31,395 nucleotides of DNA, taken from positions 367,181 to 398,575 of the forward strand of contig NW_019775291.1 of assembly GCF_001039355.2 (NCBI RefSeq), written 5' to 3'. The notes under the pieces are model-generated. The model was not told where the DNA came from. It was given only the letters and a program-made list of their open reading frames with translations, and searched no databases. Made by a program: the position numbers and the translations under genes. This document shows, in pieces, positions 10,883 through 21,676 of the stretch; position 1 is the first letter of the stretch; every line of letters begins with the position of its first letter. This DNA comes from Lingula anatina. Its lineage: Eukaryota > Brachiopoda > Lingulata > Lingulida > Lingulidae.

Positions 10883-10929
10883 GGGCTCCATTTGTTAGTG
10901 TGTAAAAAGTATAAAAAAGTTCATTGTAT

Positions 10930-11258
10930 TATCTGCATTTCCTTAAGGATAAATTACGAAGCCCTTTTTCAAACTTTTCTTTTATGTTTAAAATAATAAG
11001 AATAAAGGATTAAATATAGGATAAGGAATAAATTGGTATCATGCTAATGTAACATTTATTAGTTTTTATTAGTTTTAACAATTGTATCCTAATAAATCGA
11101 CTTTATCAGTGTTCTAAACTGGCATAGATTATGATGTTAATAAAAATATATTATAACTTTAGGGAGTTTTTTTTTTATAGCTATGCCTGCAAATAGAGCA
11201 AAGTTTTACTATTAATTCACACCTTTCTATGTAATTTATCCTTAAGAAAATGCAGATA
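10930..11258. mobile_element. MITE with about 27-base terminal inverted repeats
   Basis: Ends ATCTGCATTTCCTTAAGGAT and its inverse (one or two mismatches), flanked by ATT on both sides. It is absent from the right arm of the large foldback element, so it is a nested insertion. Confidence 0.6.
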
Positions 11259-12639
11259 TTCCCAAAAGGTCAACAAAACATTAAAGGGCAGACTTTTTCC
11301 TATAATCTGAATAAAATCTAGATAACTTAACCCTCATCCACCTTTCAGGGGCCTCGCAGGCCCGGACCCATGTATCTTTTGCTCTCTCTTCGTTCACATG
11401 AGGTTTTGAGCCTGTTCCTTTCATGTAATCCTCAAGCACCTTATACCCCATCAATGGATAAATAATTAGTTTTGAAATACTTTACACCATATGTAGAAAT
11501 TAACTTTTCCAAAAGTTAGTCACATTTCCTGGAAACTGGGCCTCTGAGGCCCGTCCCTTGATAATTTTACTTCCACATGGGAGTGGGAGATGCATTGTTG
11601 GGTTTTACATTTGTGTGGAGCTTTGTTCAAACAATGTCTAGAAATGTATATAGAATAGAATAGAAATCTGCCTGTGAAAGATTCAAGACCTGGAGAAATT
11701 ATTATTTATGAGTAATCGGTCACCTTGGTCTCCTGATATGCAGATATCAGTTTAAATCTATCATTATTAAATACCTGATAGGCTGCGCTAGCTTTGCGAA
11801 ACTTTCCATTTTGAGAAAAAAAAATTTTTTTTCCGCATGTTCCATACACAGTGTATACTCACCCAGGTGGAGGTAAAGCGAGCAAGGGACCGGTGTAACA
11901 TGAAAATCTGACTCCCCCCATGAAAGTTTGACTCCCCCTCCACAAAACTTCATAAATCTTATTTTATTTGAGTATATGACTGTAATCTTGTAGTATGTAA
12001 AATAGAGGATACATTGGCACTTTTTTTAGTTTGCAGGTGAAAATTTTCATGAAAAAAATAAGAAAATTAAAAATGTGCACTCAACCGCCCATTGTCTCCC
12101 TTAGGAAAAAGTTATTTATTTGATATTGGATTATCATTTCTACATTTTTCCTTTAAATTTACTTTATTAAGATTACGGTAAAGTCTTGAAAATTTCGTCG
12201 CTTAAAAATTAATTAATATTTTTAATTGTGTAAATCCGACTAATTTTTCAAAATTACCTCTCCCCGACTCCTGGGTATGACGAAATTTTCAAAAATCCGG
12301 CCTTTGGGCTTTTATCCTTAGCGGCTGCTATCTTTGACCCTCATATATTGTGGGATATTTATTACTACTACTTCCTTAGTCGTTTCTGGCGGTAAATAAT
12401 AATCTATTTATTACTGCATCTCGATTATAAGTTAAACTTACTGTACCCGGTAAGAAATATACCTCCTGATAGAGGAGAATGACCAAGATAAGCCTAATTG
12501 CCTCCTTGCATCAATTTCCCTGGACGCGACATACGCACTTGGCAACGTTTGAAGCGGGCAGGGCTTTTCCCAATATTGAGTGTTAGGCGTCAAATTACCA
12601 TCTGTAACTTCCTAAAAATTTACAGGGAGTTAAAATAAT

Positions 12640-13565
12640 TGTTCCCGCTGACGATCTTACGCAATTTAAGTTCCTTGAAATAATGTGAAAACTGCATTTT
12701 ATTATTGCTTACTGTTACATTGCGAACGATCTCCCTCTGACGATCTTACGCTAAGTCCTGGCGTTATTACGCAAACGATTCTTCGCCGAAGATACATGTA
12801 TGCCGTAGGCGAGGAAGGGGTTTCAAGATAAATTTTTAATTATATATCATTTTAATTTTTATAATATTCAAAGGGGGAGGGGTGTTATAATAATGATCTC
12901 CTGCTGACGATCGTTCGCAAACTTAGTTCCTTGAACTAATATGAAAACTGCATTTTATTATTGCTTACATCGNGGGATTAGAATAATGATCTCCCGCTGA
13001 ATATCTTTTGCAAATTAAGTTCCTTGAGCTATTTTGAAAATTGCATTTCATTCTTGCTTACATCGCGAACGATCTCCCAATGATGAAATGAAAATTGCCC
13101 TTTCGTCTCGCTCGGATCGCGAACGATCTCCCTCTGACGATCTTACGTGAAAGATTCTCCGATGAATATATGCCGTGAGCAGGAGAAGGGGGGGTGGTTA
13201 AAGATAAAATGAAAAATATATGTTATTTATAAAATTCAATTCCGATGAATATATGCCGTGAGCGGGAGAAGGGGGGAGGGGGGTTATAATAATGATCTCC
13301 TGTTGACGATCTTTCACGAACGAAGTTCCCTTGGACTAATATGAAAAGTGCAATTTATTTTCGCTTTCACCGCGAACGATCTCCCGGTGAAGATATGAAG
13401 ATTGCCTGTTCGTCTCTCTGTAATCGCAAACGATCTCCCGCTGATGGTCTTACGCGAACGGAGTCCACTTCAAATATAAAATCTGTTGACGATATAACGC
13501 GAAATATTCTCCTCTGAAGATATGAAAATTGACATCTTGCCCCATTCGCATTGCGAACGATCCCC
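12640..13565. repeat. degenerate minisatellite, about ten units
   Basis: The motif CGCGAACGATCTCCCGCTGA followed by CGATCTTACG recurs at about 12641, 12723, 12890, 12977, 13066, 13113, 13290, 13372, 13425 and 13551, often with AAGTTCCTTGA-CTAATATGA and TGCATTTTATTATTGCTTAC between. Unit length varies from about 50 to 160 bases. Confidence 0.7.
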
Positions 13566-14124
13566 ACGACGAGCCAGGTAATCGTTAAATGGTCCCAAAT
13601 TGAACATGGGCATGAATAGAAGTGACGGGTACATTTCCCTTCGAGATAATATCTTGCTTTTTTCATGTGTCTTCCTCATTTAGGACAGCCGCCGATAACA
13701 ATAACGTCGTTACGAATGATAAAGCCGCGACCTGTGACTTCTATTTGCCGGCTTGATAACGCACCTTGAGCCAGGTGTAGAAATGAGACAAAAGGCCGAC
13801 GTTCCCGCAATTAAGAACTGGAATTCACATCTTAACCACCTATATTGTGAGTAACCGCTCGTAGGGGCGCACTATTGTTCCTATCTCCCATTGAGAGTGT
13901 TATCGGCAATGATATCCTGATCGTATCATTGTCTTGAATCAACTGACGCATTACCTTCATGTTTGAGCTGGACAACGCGGCCATATTTGGCGACGAACTT
14001 TTCAAAAATTATGAAGTACCTCATTTTCAAGGTCGACGAAGTTTTCAAAGGGAAAAAAATTACCTCGGCGGAAAATCGTCTGCCGACGAAATTTTCAAGA
14101 ACGACGAAATTTTCAAGACTTTAC

Positions 14125-15060
14125 CGTATATTGGAAATATTTGAAAGTTTGATGGTAAACCATTGGATGAAAAAACTAAAAAGAAAACATGAAAAATACA
14201 AAAATTAAAAATGTGCATTTTATCACCCAGTGACTTCCCTGTGAAAAAGCCATCTATTGAATATTTGATGATCATTTCAACATCTTCCCTTTACTTTTAC
14301 TTTATGAAGATCAATTGGAAATATTTGAAAGTTTGATGGTAAATTATTGGGTGGAAAATCTAAAAAGAAAACATGAAAAATAAGAAAATTAAAAATGTGC
14401 ATTTTATCACCCAATAACTCCCCTATGAAAAAGCTATCTGTTTAATATTTGATGATCATTTCAACGCCTTTCCCTAACTTTTACTCTATGAAGATTATAT
14501 TGGAAATATTTGAAAGACTAGGGAAGTCAAAATCCTATGGGTACAAGAATGCAAATTTATTATCCATTTAAAATCATCAATCCCCATTTTTCATTCAGCT
14601 TTGGGAAAAAATGGGAAAAACAACAGCAAATATAAAATGGGGCCTTTCACTAATGGGAGTCCATAGGAGTCCAAATTCCATGCATATGAAAATGAAGATT
14701 TTCATAATTTTTTTTCATTTATTTTCACCCAGTATTTTTACCATTCAAACTTTCAAATATTTCCAGTATATTCTTCATAAAGTATCCTAAAAGAAAAGAT
14801 GTCAGAATGATCATCAAAAAACAAATAAATAGCTATTTCATAGGGGAATCATTGGGTGTTAGAATATAAATCTTTAATTTTTCTCATTTTTCATGTGTTT
14901 TTTTTTTCACCCCAATTTTTTACCATCAAACTTTCAAGTACTTCCAATATAAACTTCATAAAGTATCCTAAAAGGAAAGATGTTGAAATGGTCATCAAAT
15001 GTCAAATAAATAGCTTTTTCATAGGGGAGTCCTTGGGTGGTAAATTAAAAATCTTTAATT
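14125..15060. repeat. palindromic array: two forward and two reverse units of about 190 bases
   Basis: Units beginning TTGGAAATATTTGAAAGTTT occur forward at about 14128 and 14314, and in inverse orientation ending near 14770 and 14950. The turn lies near 14520-14690. Each unit includes AAATTAAAAATGTGCATTTT and a CATTTCAAC block. Confidence 0.7.
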
Positions 15061-15189
15061 TTTTTTTTTCCATGAAAATTTTCACCTGCACACTAACAAA
15101 TAGTGCCAATGTGTCCTCCCTTATGCATACTACAAGATCGTAGTCATTTACTCAAATTAAATGAGATTAATGAATGTTTTTTTTTTTTT

Positions 15190-15352
15190 TTTTTCGGCAG
15201 GAGGAGTCAAAATTTCATAGGGGGAGTCAGATTTTCATTTGAAAATCTGACTGGGGAGTCACATTTTCATAATGAAAATCTGACTGGGGAGAAACATTTT
15301 CATAATGAAAATCTGACTGGGAGTCACATTTTAGGGGAGTCAGATTTTCATG
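15190..15352. repeat. short tandem repeat with internal palindrome
   Basis: Four or so units of about 33 bases around GGGGAGTCACATTTTCAT followed by AATGAAAATCTGACT. Each contains the palindrome ATTTTCATAATGAAAAT. A shorter version occurs at 11897-11940 in the left arm. Confidence 0.75.
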
Positions 15353-15499
15353 GTACACCGGGCCTCTGAGGCCCGGTTTCAGGGTTTACGTAGGGTTCCA
15401 TTTCCTTGTGGATGAGGTAAAATAACAAACTTATCTAACAAATGGAGCCCACTTTTAATTTAACATTTCTTTAGTAAATGTTACTAAATCAATCTACAT

Positions 15500-17138
15500 G
15501 TCTTTTCTTTAAACATTAAACATCTTTAAAAGTATCATCCTCAGATGTATTTTACAAATCACAGGTAATGAAATACAAGTATATCTCATTTGCCACACCT
15601 GAGAGTGGACCTTTATATATATATATATTGAGCTATGTCACGAAAATGGCCAACTGTTCAAAAGAGTTGAAATAAATAAACGCATTTAATACAGTGACCA
15701 ATTACAACTTAACAAGTTATTAGCAATCGTCCATGTCATGGATATTATGTCAATATGTCAGGAACAGTCATACATACATACACACACACATAGAAAAAAT
15801 TCAAATGTACAGACACAAAGAAGAAAAAAAGATGCACAAAACAGCTGACTGTCCATTCTGATGCACAAGTACACTATGATTAACAAAGTCGACATCAAAT
15901 TGTAATTATGCAAAACAGGTAGAATGGATGTAAGTAAAATGTGCAACTAACATAAGGCTTCAGGCCCATTAAAGTTAAAGTTCCTAATTTGAATATGCTG
16001 TAAATAGAAAATGAAAAGTTCATACATTCAAGAAAAAATAATACAATAAAGTGTCATGAATTTTGTACAGAAAAAAATAATTAAATAAAATAAGTAAAAG
16101 AACAATTTGGTTGAAATTCATGATATGAAAGGTGCTCAGAAATTCCAGCTGTTCGAAATTCATGAAACTGTGTCAATTTTGACCAGAAGCTGTCTGACCC
16201 TCACTAGACCTTATCTTTTCCCAACAATCTCTGTAGCAGTTACAATATTGTATAAAAGGTAAGTGTTGGTAATTGCAACCCAAGAGATACATGTAATTCA
16301 CTCGATAACTGTGTACAGCCCAAGGTGCTCGATAACAATCGATACTGTTGGCTAGGGATGCAAAACAGTGTTGTAATCAGTAGTGTCGTTTTTCAAAAGC
16401 AATTCTGTCAGCCAGAAAATAGTGTCGTTTCTCAAAAACAATCCTGCCGTTCAGAACCGGAGTGGACGGAAGGAGAGACGGCCAGCACCATACAAAAAGG
16501 TCCCATAGGATCCTATAAGATCCTACAGGAAATTGGGCCAATCTGAGCAAGACAGGAAGGCAATTTTCATGTTCAATAGCGATCTGACCAAGACAGGAAG
16601 GCATATTCCTTCAAGGGACTGGAAGATCGTCAATGGGAGAATTTGAGTGATCTGAGTGTGACGATAAGGCAATTTTCATACTACGGTAATGTGCCATGAA
16701 TTTCGAACAGTAAAAAATAATTAAATTTGGGAAAAGATCGTTCTGGCCGAAATTCATGAAAAGGAGGTGCTCAGAACTCCTGAAAGTTCGAATTTCATGG
16801 AATTCTGTCAATTTTGACCGGAAGTTGTCTGTTCGTCGCTAGGCCTTCTGTTATCTTCTCCCAACGATCTATTTAGAGTTACCATAATGTATGATGTGTG
16901 AGTGTCGGTAACTGCGACCAAAGGTATACACGTACTTTCACCCGATCACTGTGTATGGCCCATAGATAGAGCGGTACTCTTGTCTNGTTTTATTATATTA
17001 ATTATTATTATTATTACAGCTCATGGCCTAAATGATGCAGAATATTACTCCGCCGTTTTAAGGCAAATTATTTATTGAATCCAACAGATGCATGCATGCA
17101 TTTACGTGTCTCGTTATTACACATTTTAAACACCTCAG
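15500..17138. repeat. gene-free stretch with a direct duplication of about 300 bases
   Basis: 16050-16345 matches 16690-16990 in the same orientation (e.g. GTCAATTTTGACC-GAAG and AACTGTGTA-GCCCA regions), about 640 bases apart. Between them is a 45-base duplicated block around GTGTCGTTT-TCAAAA. Also (AT)n at 15613-15630 and a TTA repeat at 16995-17020. No exon seen. Confidence 0.6.
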
Positions 17139-17279
17139 ATATTCCGACTGTTGCTGGGTACAGCTGGCAATAGGGTCTAGAAAAGGTTGGAGAATTGCAA
17201 CCGAATATAATGCTGGTATCCGAAACGACACGGGAAAACCAAATGCAAGCCCTGCAACCGCAAGCAAATCCCTTGCTGA
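17139..17279 (+). CDS. extracellular protein gene, exon 1 of those visible
   Basis: A 141-base exon. The acceptor CACCTCAG ends at 17138; the donor GTAAGT starts at 17280. It is entered with one base completing a codon and left in phase 2. The product reads YSDCCWVQLAIGSRKGWRIA, then TEYNAGIRNDTGKPNASPAT and ASKSLA. The pattern W-x-[IL]-x-T-x-Y-x-x-x-x-R-x-DTG-x-x-N-x-SP is one I recall from the N-terminal half of large secreted invertebrate proteins often automatically annotated as integrin-beta-like or uncharacterised. The junction codon GA|C gives Asp and leads straight into the next exon. Signal peptide and start codon are not in view: the upstream 1.6 kb holds repeats only. Confidence 0.75.
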
Positions 17280-17849
17280 GTAAGTACAGCGTTCACGTTC
17301 TGCAGATAATCTGAAATTGATTATTTAATATTGCTTTCCTTAACTACATGTATAATCACAGGGTTTTATACCATTGACTCAATTTCAGCATTTCGCCCAC
17401 GTTAACACTGAGTAAAACTGTATACTGGGAAAATCCACGATTTGTGGATATTACATATGGCTACATGATTTTACTAGATTTCTGCAAAATTAAGTTACGT
17501 TTGAAACTTTTAAAAGGTGTTAGCGTTGAAGAATATGTGTTTGAGTTCTACAGTAAGATTTGCATCTCTGAACGTCTAAAAGAAAATCCGAGCTTTTGTC
17601 CTGTACATTTCATAAATAAGCCGAATGAAAACACACAGAATGCAGTTCTGAAAAGAATAATCTGCTTGTCATATTGAAAAAACGGGCTCTAAAATTATTT
17701 GAAATTATTAAAAATTAAACAGAAAGATACGTTGTATTTTCTCCTAGATTTGTGTACAGTGACCGTGAGATCTCATTTGCATAACACGTAAGTTTTATTC
17801 CCGGTATCTACCTTTGGAGGGGTTCACACTACAGTCTAATTAGAGAACA

Positions 17850-18128
17850 TTCAGAACAGATAATCCGCGAACCTACTGATCAGCAGACTAAATGTGTCCG
17901 ACCCGATATTAAAGAGGAGCCGACTAATCTGCCGATGGTCCCCCGCCTCCGCACGTGCAATCAAACTGATTAAATCATGCCTCGGTGTGTTAATTGCAAG
18001 ACTACTGCAGGGACGGTGCATGTGGAGGCTGGGAGACCATCAGCGGATTAGTCGGCTCTGCTTTAATGTTGGTCAGCCATATTTGATCCCAGCATCTGTT
18101 AGTCCGCAGACCAGCTTGTTCTGCACGG
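17850..18128. mobile_element. inverted-repeat element, arms of about 95 bases
   Basis: 17850-17943 and 18030-18128 are inverted copies (e.g. AGCCGACTAATCTGCCGATG against CATCAGCGGATTAGTCGGCT), with about 85 bases between. The right arm's CAGCCATATTTGATCCC resembles GGCCATATTTGACCCGCGG found in EGF-gene introns. It lies in the intron after exon 1 of the extracellular gene. Confidence 0.6.
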
Positions 18129-18182
18129 TCTTTCATTTTACATCCGACGGATCAAATATGTCAAAGCAAACTGTTTCCGGAT

Positions 18183-18316
18183 GCAGTGGCGGATATAGGG
18201 GGTGGTCAGGAAGATCCCCCTTGAAATTAGAATTTTGAGTAGCTGAATCATAGTTCTAAACGATATACCAAATCCGCGGACCACCTTTCAAATAAGCCTA
18301 GATTCGCCCCTGCAGG
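18183..18316. mobile_element. short hAT-like MITE, opposite orientation
   Basis: It begins GCAGTGGCGGATAT and ends with ATTCGCCCCTGC, about 12 inverted terminal bases. Its interior read on the minus strand (AGAACTATGATTCAGCTACT) matches the interior of the copies at 1227 and 3739. It lies in the intron before exon 2 of the extracellular gene. Confidence 0.5.
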
Positions 18317-18803
18317 TATATTTTAACTCTCCAAAGGGCACTCCCTTTGGGTTCCCCCTGGGTCTCAGTTTATGTTAATTTCTTATCGGCAAAGTTTTAT
18401 CATGCTTTTTGTCATTTTATCTTGAGGAGTAAGTAAGTGTTTTACGAAACTAGCTTCGACGTCAGTTGTACACAACTGGCCATAAACTAGTCCCTTGCCT
18501 TTCATAGTAACGCAAAACATTTTGGGAGGAAGTAAAAGACTTCAAGTAATGTTGGTGAAGGCTTTCAGTGTAGATACGCTAACCATTTATTGGAAGGTAA
18601 TTGGTTAATTTGAATCCAAGAGTAAGTCACTTTATAGTGCATATAGTGCAAATAAATTCTCACGGATCACCGCTTGATTTTTGACACCTAAGTATAATAT
18701 GTATCCAAAGGAAGCGTCAATACAATCCGCTGAAGAGCTCGTTAAAAGCATGTTGATCAACTTAAATTGAAATGATCGTTATCGTTATTTTTATTTTAAA
18801 TAG

Positions 18804-18942
18804 CATGGATGTTACATGTGGCTATCAATTTGACATCCCGAATGTTGATGCAGATGGGGATATTGTAAGATGTCGCTGGGCAAAAGGTTATCCTGAGTGC
18901 GGCCAAATCTGTGGGAGACTGCCGGGGTCAACTTTGTATCCA
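18804..18942 (+). CDS. extracellular protein gene, exon 2 with DADGD/RCRWA motif
   Basis: A 139-base exon; acceptor TTTAAATAG ends at 18803, donor GTACGT starts at 18943. It is entered in phase 2 and left in phase 0, matching both neighbours. The product reads MDVTCGYQFDIPNVDADGDI, then VRCRWAKGYPECGQICGRLP and GSTLYP. The DxDGD stretch resembles a small acidic calcium-type loop, and the four or five cysteines suit a secreted, disulphide-bonded domain. A second donor four bases downstream (after GTAC) would shift the frame and hit a stop early in the next exon, which settles the choice of 18942 as exon end. Confidence 0.83.
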
Positions 18943-19663
18943 GTACGTAAACTTTCTCTCTCTCTTTCTTTTTTTCTACTAATCGGCATAAACATACTAT
19001 GTATATGTGTGTGTGTGTGTATCGTTTTAATAGACAAACACCTGGTTTAAGCTTTCAATTTCTTTACAACGTAAAGGAATTGCCTTACCTTATTTGACTT
19101 AGGCCCGTATTCCAGCATCTCCCTTTAGCGTTAAGGGAGACTTTAAGTCGACCTTATACAACATTTGTATTCCAAGACCTTTCTTTATCTCACTTGAAAG
19201 GAATCACTTTACAATCATCCTTAGCAAAGGAATCAGTCATTTATAGAATCTGCCTTTGCTTAAAGATTTCCTTTATTTTCGGCTGAGGATTCCTTAAAAT
19301 GTAAGGTTGCATGGTCTGGAGTAACTTTTAGTCCTCCTTAAGCAGCCATCGTGTACATTTCTCTTGTGAAAATCAGCTCCATGGAGGATTATATAAACCA
19401 ACATGCCTACCTAAATTCAAAATCATTAAATTTAACTAGAAAAGCACCCCGAAAGCAAAGTCTCCACCCAATTTTCATTCTATAATGATTTAGTTTTTTG
19501 ATTTTTGATTATTGATTGATTATTGATCCAGATCACCACCAAAATGAATCATCTGTTCCTTGGCCCACTTGTGACAATTTCTGAAAATTTTATCACAATC
19601 GGCACATAACTTTTTGAGTTATTTGTGATCATTGATTATTGATTGATTATTGATCTTAATCAC

Positions 19664-19700
<37 letters not shown>

Positions 19701-20222
19701 NNNNNNNNNNNNNNNNNNNNNNNNNNNNNNNNNNNNNNNNNNNNNNNNNNNNNNNNNNNNNNNNNNNNNNNNNNNNNNNNNNNNNNNNNNNNNNNNNNNN
19801 NNNNNNNNNNNNNNNNNNNNNNNNNNNNNNNNNNNNNNNNNNNNNNNNNNNNNNNNNNNNNNNNNNNNNNNNNNNNNNNNNNNNNNNNNNNNNNNNNNNN
19901 NNNNNNNNNNNNNNNNNNNNNNNNNNNNNNNNNNNNNNNNNNNNNNNNNNNNNNNNNNNNNNNNNNNNNNNNNNNNNNNNNNNNNNNNNNNNNNNNNNNN
20001 NNNNNNNNNNNNNNNNNNNNNNNNNNNNNNNNNNNNNNNNNNNNNNNNNNNNNNNNNNNNNNNNNNNNNNNNNNNNNNNNNNNNNNNNNNNNNNNNNNNN
20101 NNNNNNNNNNNNNNNNNNNNNNNNNNNNNNNNNNNNNNNNNNNNNNNNNNNNNNNNNNNNNNNNNNNNNNNNNNNNNNNNNNNNNNNNNNNNNNNNNNNN
20201 NNNNNNNNNNNNNNNNNNNNNN
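19701..20222. other. assembly gap (522 N)
   Basis: Unknown bases flanked by poly(A) on both sides (19664-19700 and 20223-20234), so the gap lies within or beside an A-rich repeat. Translations across it are meaningless. Confidence 0.98.
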
Positions 20223-20261
20223 AAAAAAAAAAAACTAACCACTTCTAATATAACACATTTC

Positions 20262-20450
20262 TGACCTACCCTGAAAATTTCATCAAAATCGTCCCGTAAA
20301 TTTTTGAGTTATGTTGATGACAAACAAACAGACAGACAGTCAGACAGACAGACAAACAAACGGATGAAAACATAACCTCCTTGGTGGAGGTAACAAAAAG
20401 ACAGACAAACAAACAGGGGTGAAAACAACCTCCTTGGCGGAAGTAATACA
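20262..20450. mobile_element. retroposon-type 3' tail with ACAGACAG microsatellite
   Basis: CTGAAAATTTCATCAAAATC, TTTTTGAGTTATG, a (GACA)n tract, then AACCTCCTTGGTGGAGGTAA and a second AACCTCCTTGGCGGAAGTAA. This is a widespread tail seen in invertebrate RTE/SINE-like repeats. A related tail without the tract lies at 19570-19640. Confidence 0.5.
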
Positions 20451-21394
20451 TTTGATCGAGGATAAGCTTTTCTCTGTTGACTAGTTGCATCAGTAGCTGC
20501 TTTTTTGATATCAGAAAAGTGTCCACGACTTTGGTTTTCTCATCCTCCAAACCATTCTTTTCTCTTCTTGCCATACTTGCTTTATTCACTAAATTTGGCT
20601 TAGATCAAAACATCATGCAGTGATAATGTCCATATGCGCTGTTGCATGACTGAAGTTGATCAGTTGACCCCAATTATACAACATTACTGAGGCATTTTTA
20701 ACGAGGAGGGTGTCACAAAGGCCTACTCTAACCAATAAGGAGCTCCTTTATGTCAATGTCCCTTACCTAAAGGCTGGCTTTTGTCAAAGTACTTATCAAA
20801 GGAGAGGCTAAAGTGTGGTCTTAGAATACCATTTTGTTAGGCCTTCCTTTACCAAGGAACACCTCATCAAAGGAAACCTTAATAAAAGTTGACCTTAGCC
20901 CAATTTTAAGGAACATCTTGGAATACGGGCCTTAGTCTTTTCTCCGGGTTAGTCAATCCAATGCCAAATACCTTAAACTTATGGACTTGTTTTACAACAT
21001 TTTCACCGATTTCAATGGGTTTTTAATACAGCCTTGACATTCAATATGGAATATTTCCAGATTATTTTATTTAATTTCCCCTATTTTTGCGACTTCGAAA
21101 TAAAAATAGGTTCACCAGCCTTTCTTTACCGATGTTTCTCTGTTTTGCACTATATATTTGGGCTGAACTATTAATGCTGTAGCACACTTCTTCGCTCAGT
21201 TTACGAGGCGTAATATCCGCCACTTGTATACAGGATTTCAAAATCCTCTATGAAGGCAAAGCCAAAATATCGGTTTTTTTTACCAAACCATAGTCTGCTG
21301 TACTAATACTTGGACAATCCCAAACAGTACTACCCAATGAAATCGCCATACCTGACGTAATTTAACACTACTACAGTAGAAGTGGGCATCTTTG

Positions 21395-21655
21395 GCTTAC
21401 TCGATTTTTGGATTTCTGAGTAACTTATAGCTTACAATAGAGTGTGTCATGCAATGAAAACAGTATTCATTTTGTATTTTTGGGCAACTTCGACTTACAA
21501 TAGAGTGTGTCAACAATAAAGAAAGTGTTTCTTTTGTATTTTCGGGCAACTTCGATTTACAATAGAGTGTGTCAACAGTGAAACTTACTTGTATTTTGGA
21601 TTTCTGACTACCTTATAACTTACAATAGTGTCAACAGTGAAATAGCTGTCAATAG
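21395..21655. repeat. minisatellite, 62-63-base period, four units
   Basis: CTTACAATAGAGTGTGTCA recurs at about 21431, 21494, 21557 and 21619. It ends about 25 bases before the acceptor of exon 3 of the extracellular gene. Confidence 0.8.
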
Positions 21656-21676
21656 TAAAATATCAATTAATTTCAG

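Larger units (their letters stand above)
10096..15496. mobile_element. large foldback (inverted-arm) element, about 5.4 kb
   Basis: The left and right parts are related in inverse orientation: 10100-10151 with 15446-15496; 10883-10900 with 15433-15450; the GGGCCTCTGAGGCCCG block near 11540 with 15360-15376; 11895-12110 with 15060-15358; 12080-12200 with 14930-15050. The arms have since been interrupted (10152-10882, 10930-11258). Between the arms are a minisatellite, about 430 bases of unique sequence (13560-13990) and a palindromic core. Open frames inside (13367-13666, 13959-14208, 15103-15369) are translations of the repeats. No transposase found, so it must be non-autonomous. Confidence 0.65.
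19102..20931. mobile_element. Harbinger-like foldback element containing the assembly gap
   Basis: It begins GGCCCGTATTCCAGCATC and ends with the inverse of GGCCCGTATTCCAAGATG, flanked by TTA on both sides. A 3-base TTA/TAA duplication with GG(G/C)C-type ends is the mark of PIF/Harbinger elements. The subterminal motif GTATTCCAAGACC recurs at 19168 and inverted near 20830. Inside are two tails of the TTTTTGAGTTAT / ACAGACAG type (19570-19625 and 20262-20400) typical of retroposon 3' ends, and the gap. No transposase visible. Confidence 0.6.

Noticed and set aside
12640-13565. CRISPR-like array
   Set aside because: Repeat spacing is irregular, units are degenerate and spacers are themselves related; the window is animal DNA.
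13367-13666. 99-codon frame on the minus strand
   Set aside because: It lies in the minisatellite and its product is a reading of the repeat unit.
15103-15369. open frame with repeated ENLTGESHFHN-type motif
   Set aside because: It reflects the 33-base tandem repeat with ATTTTCAT palindromes, not a protein repeat under selection.
17444-17677. 77-codon plus-strand frame in the intron after exon 1
   Set aside because: AT-rich, no domain, no splice sites matching the gene's phases.
19619-20264. long open frames of about 200 codons
   Set aside because: They run through the assembly gap and consist of unknown residues plus poly-Lys or poly-Phe.
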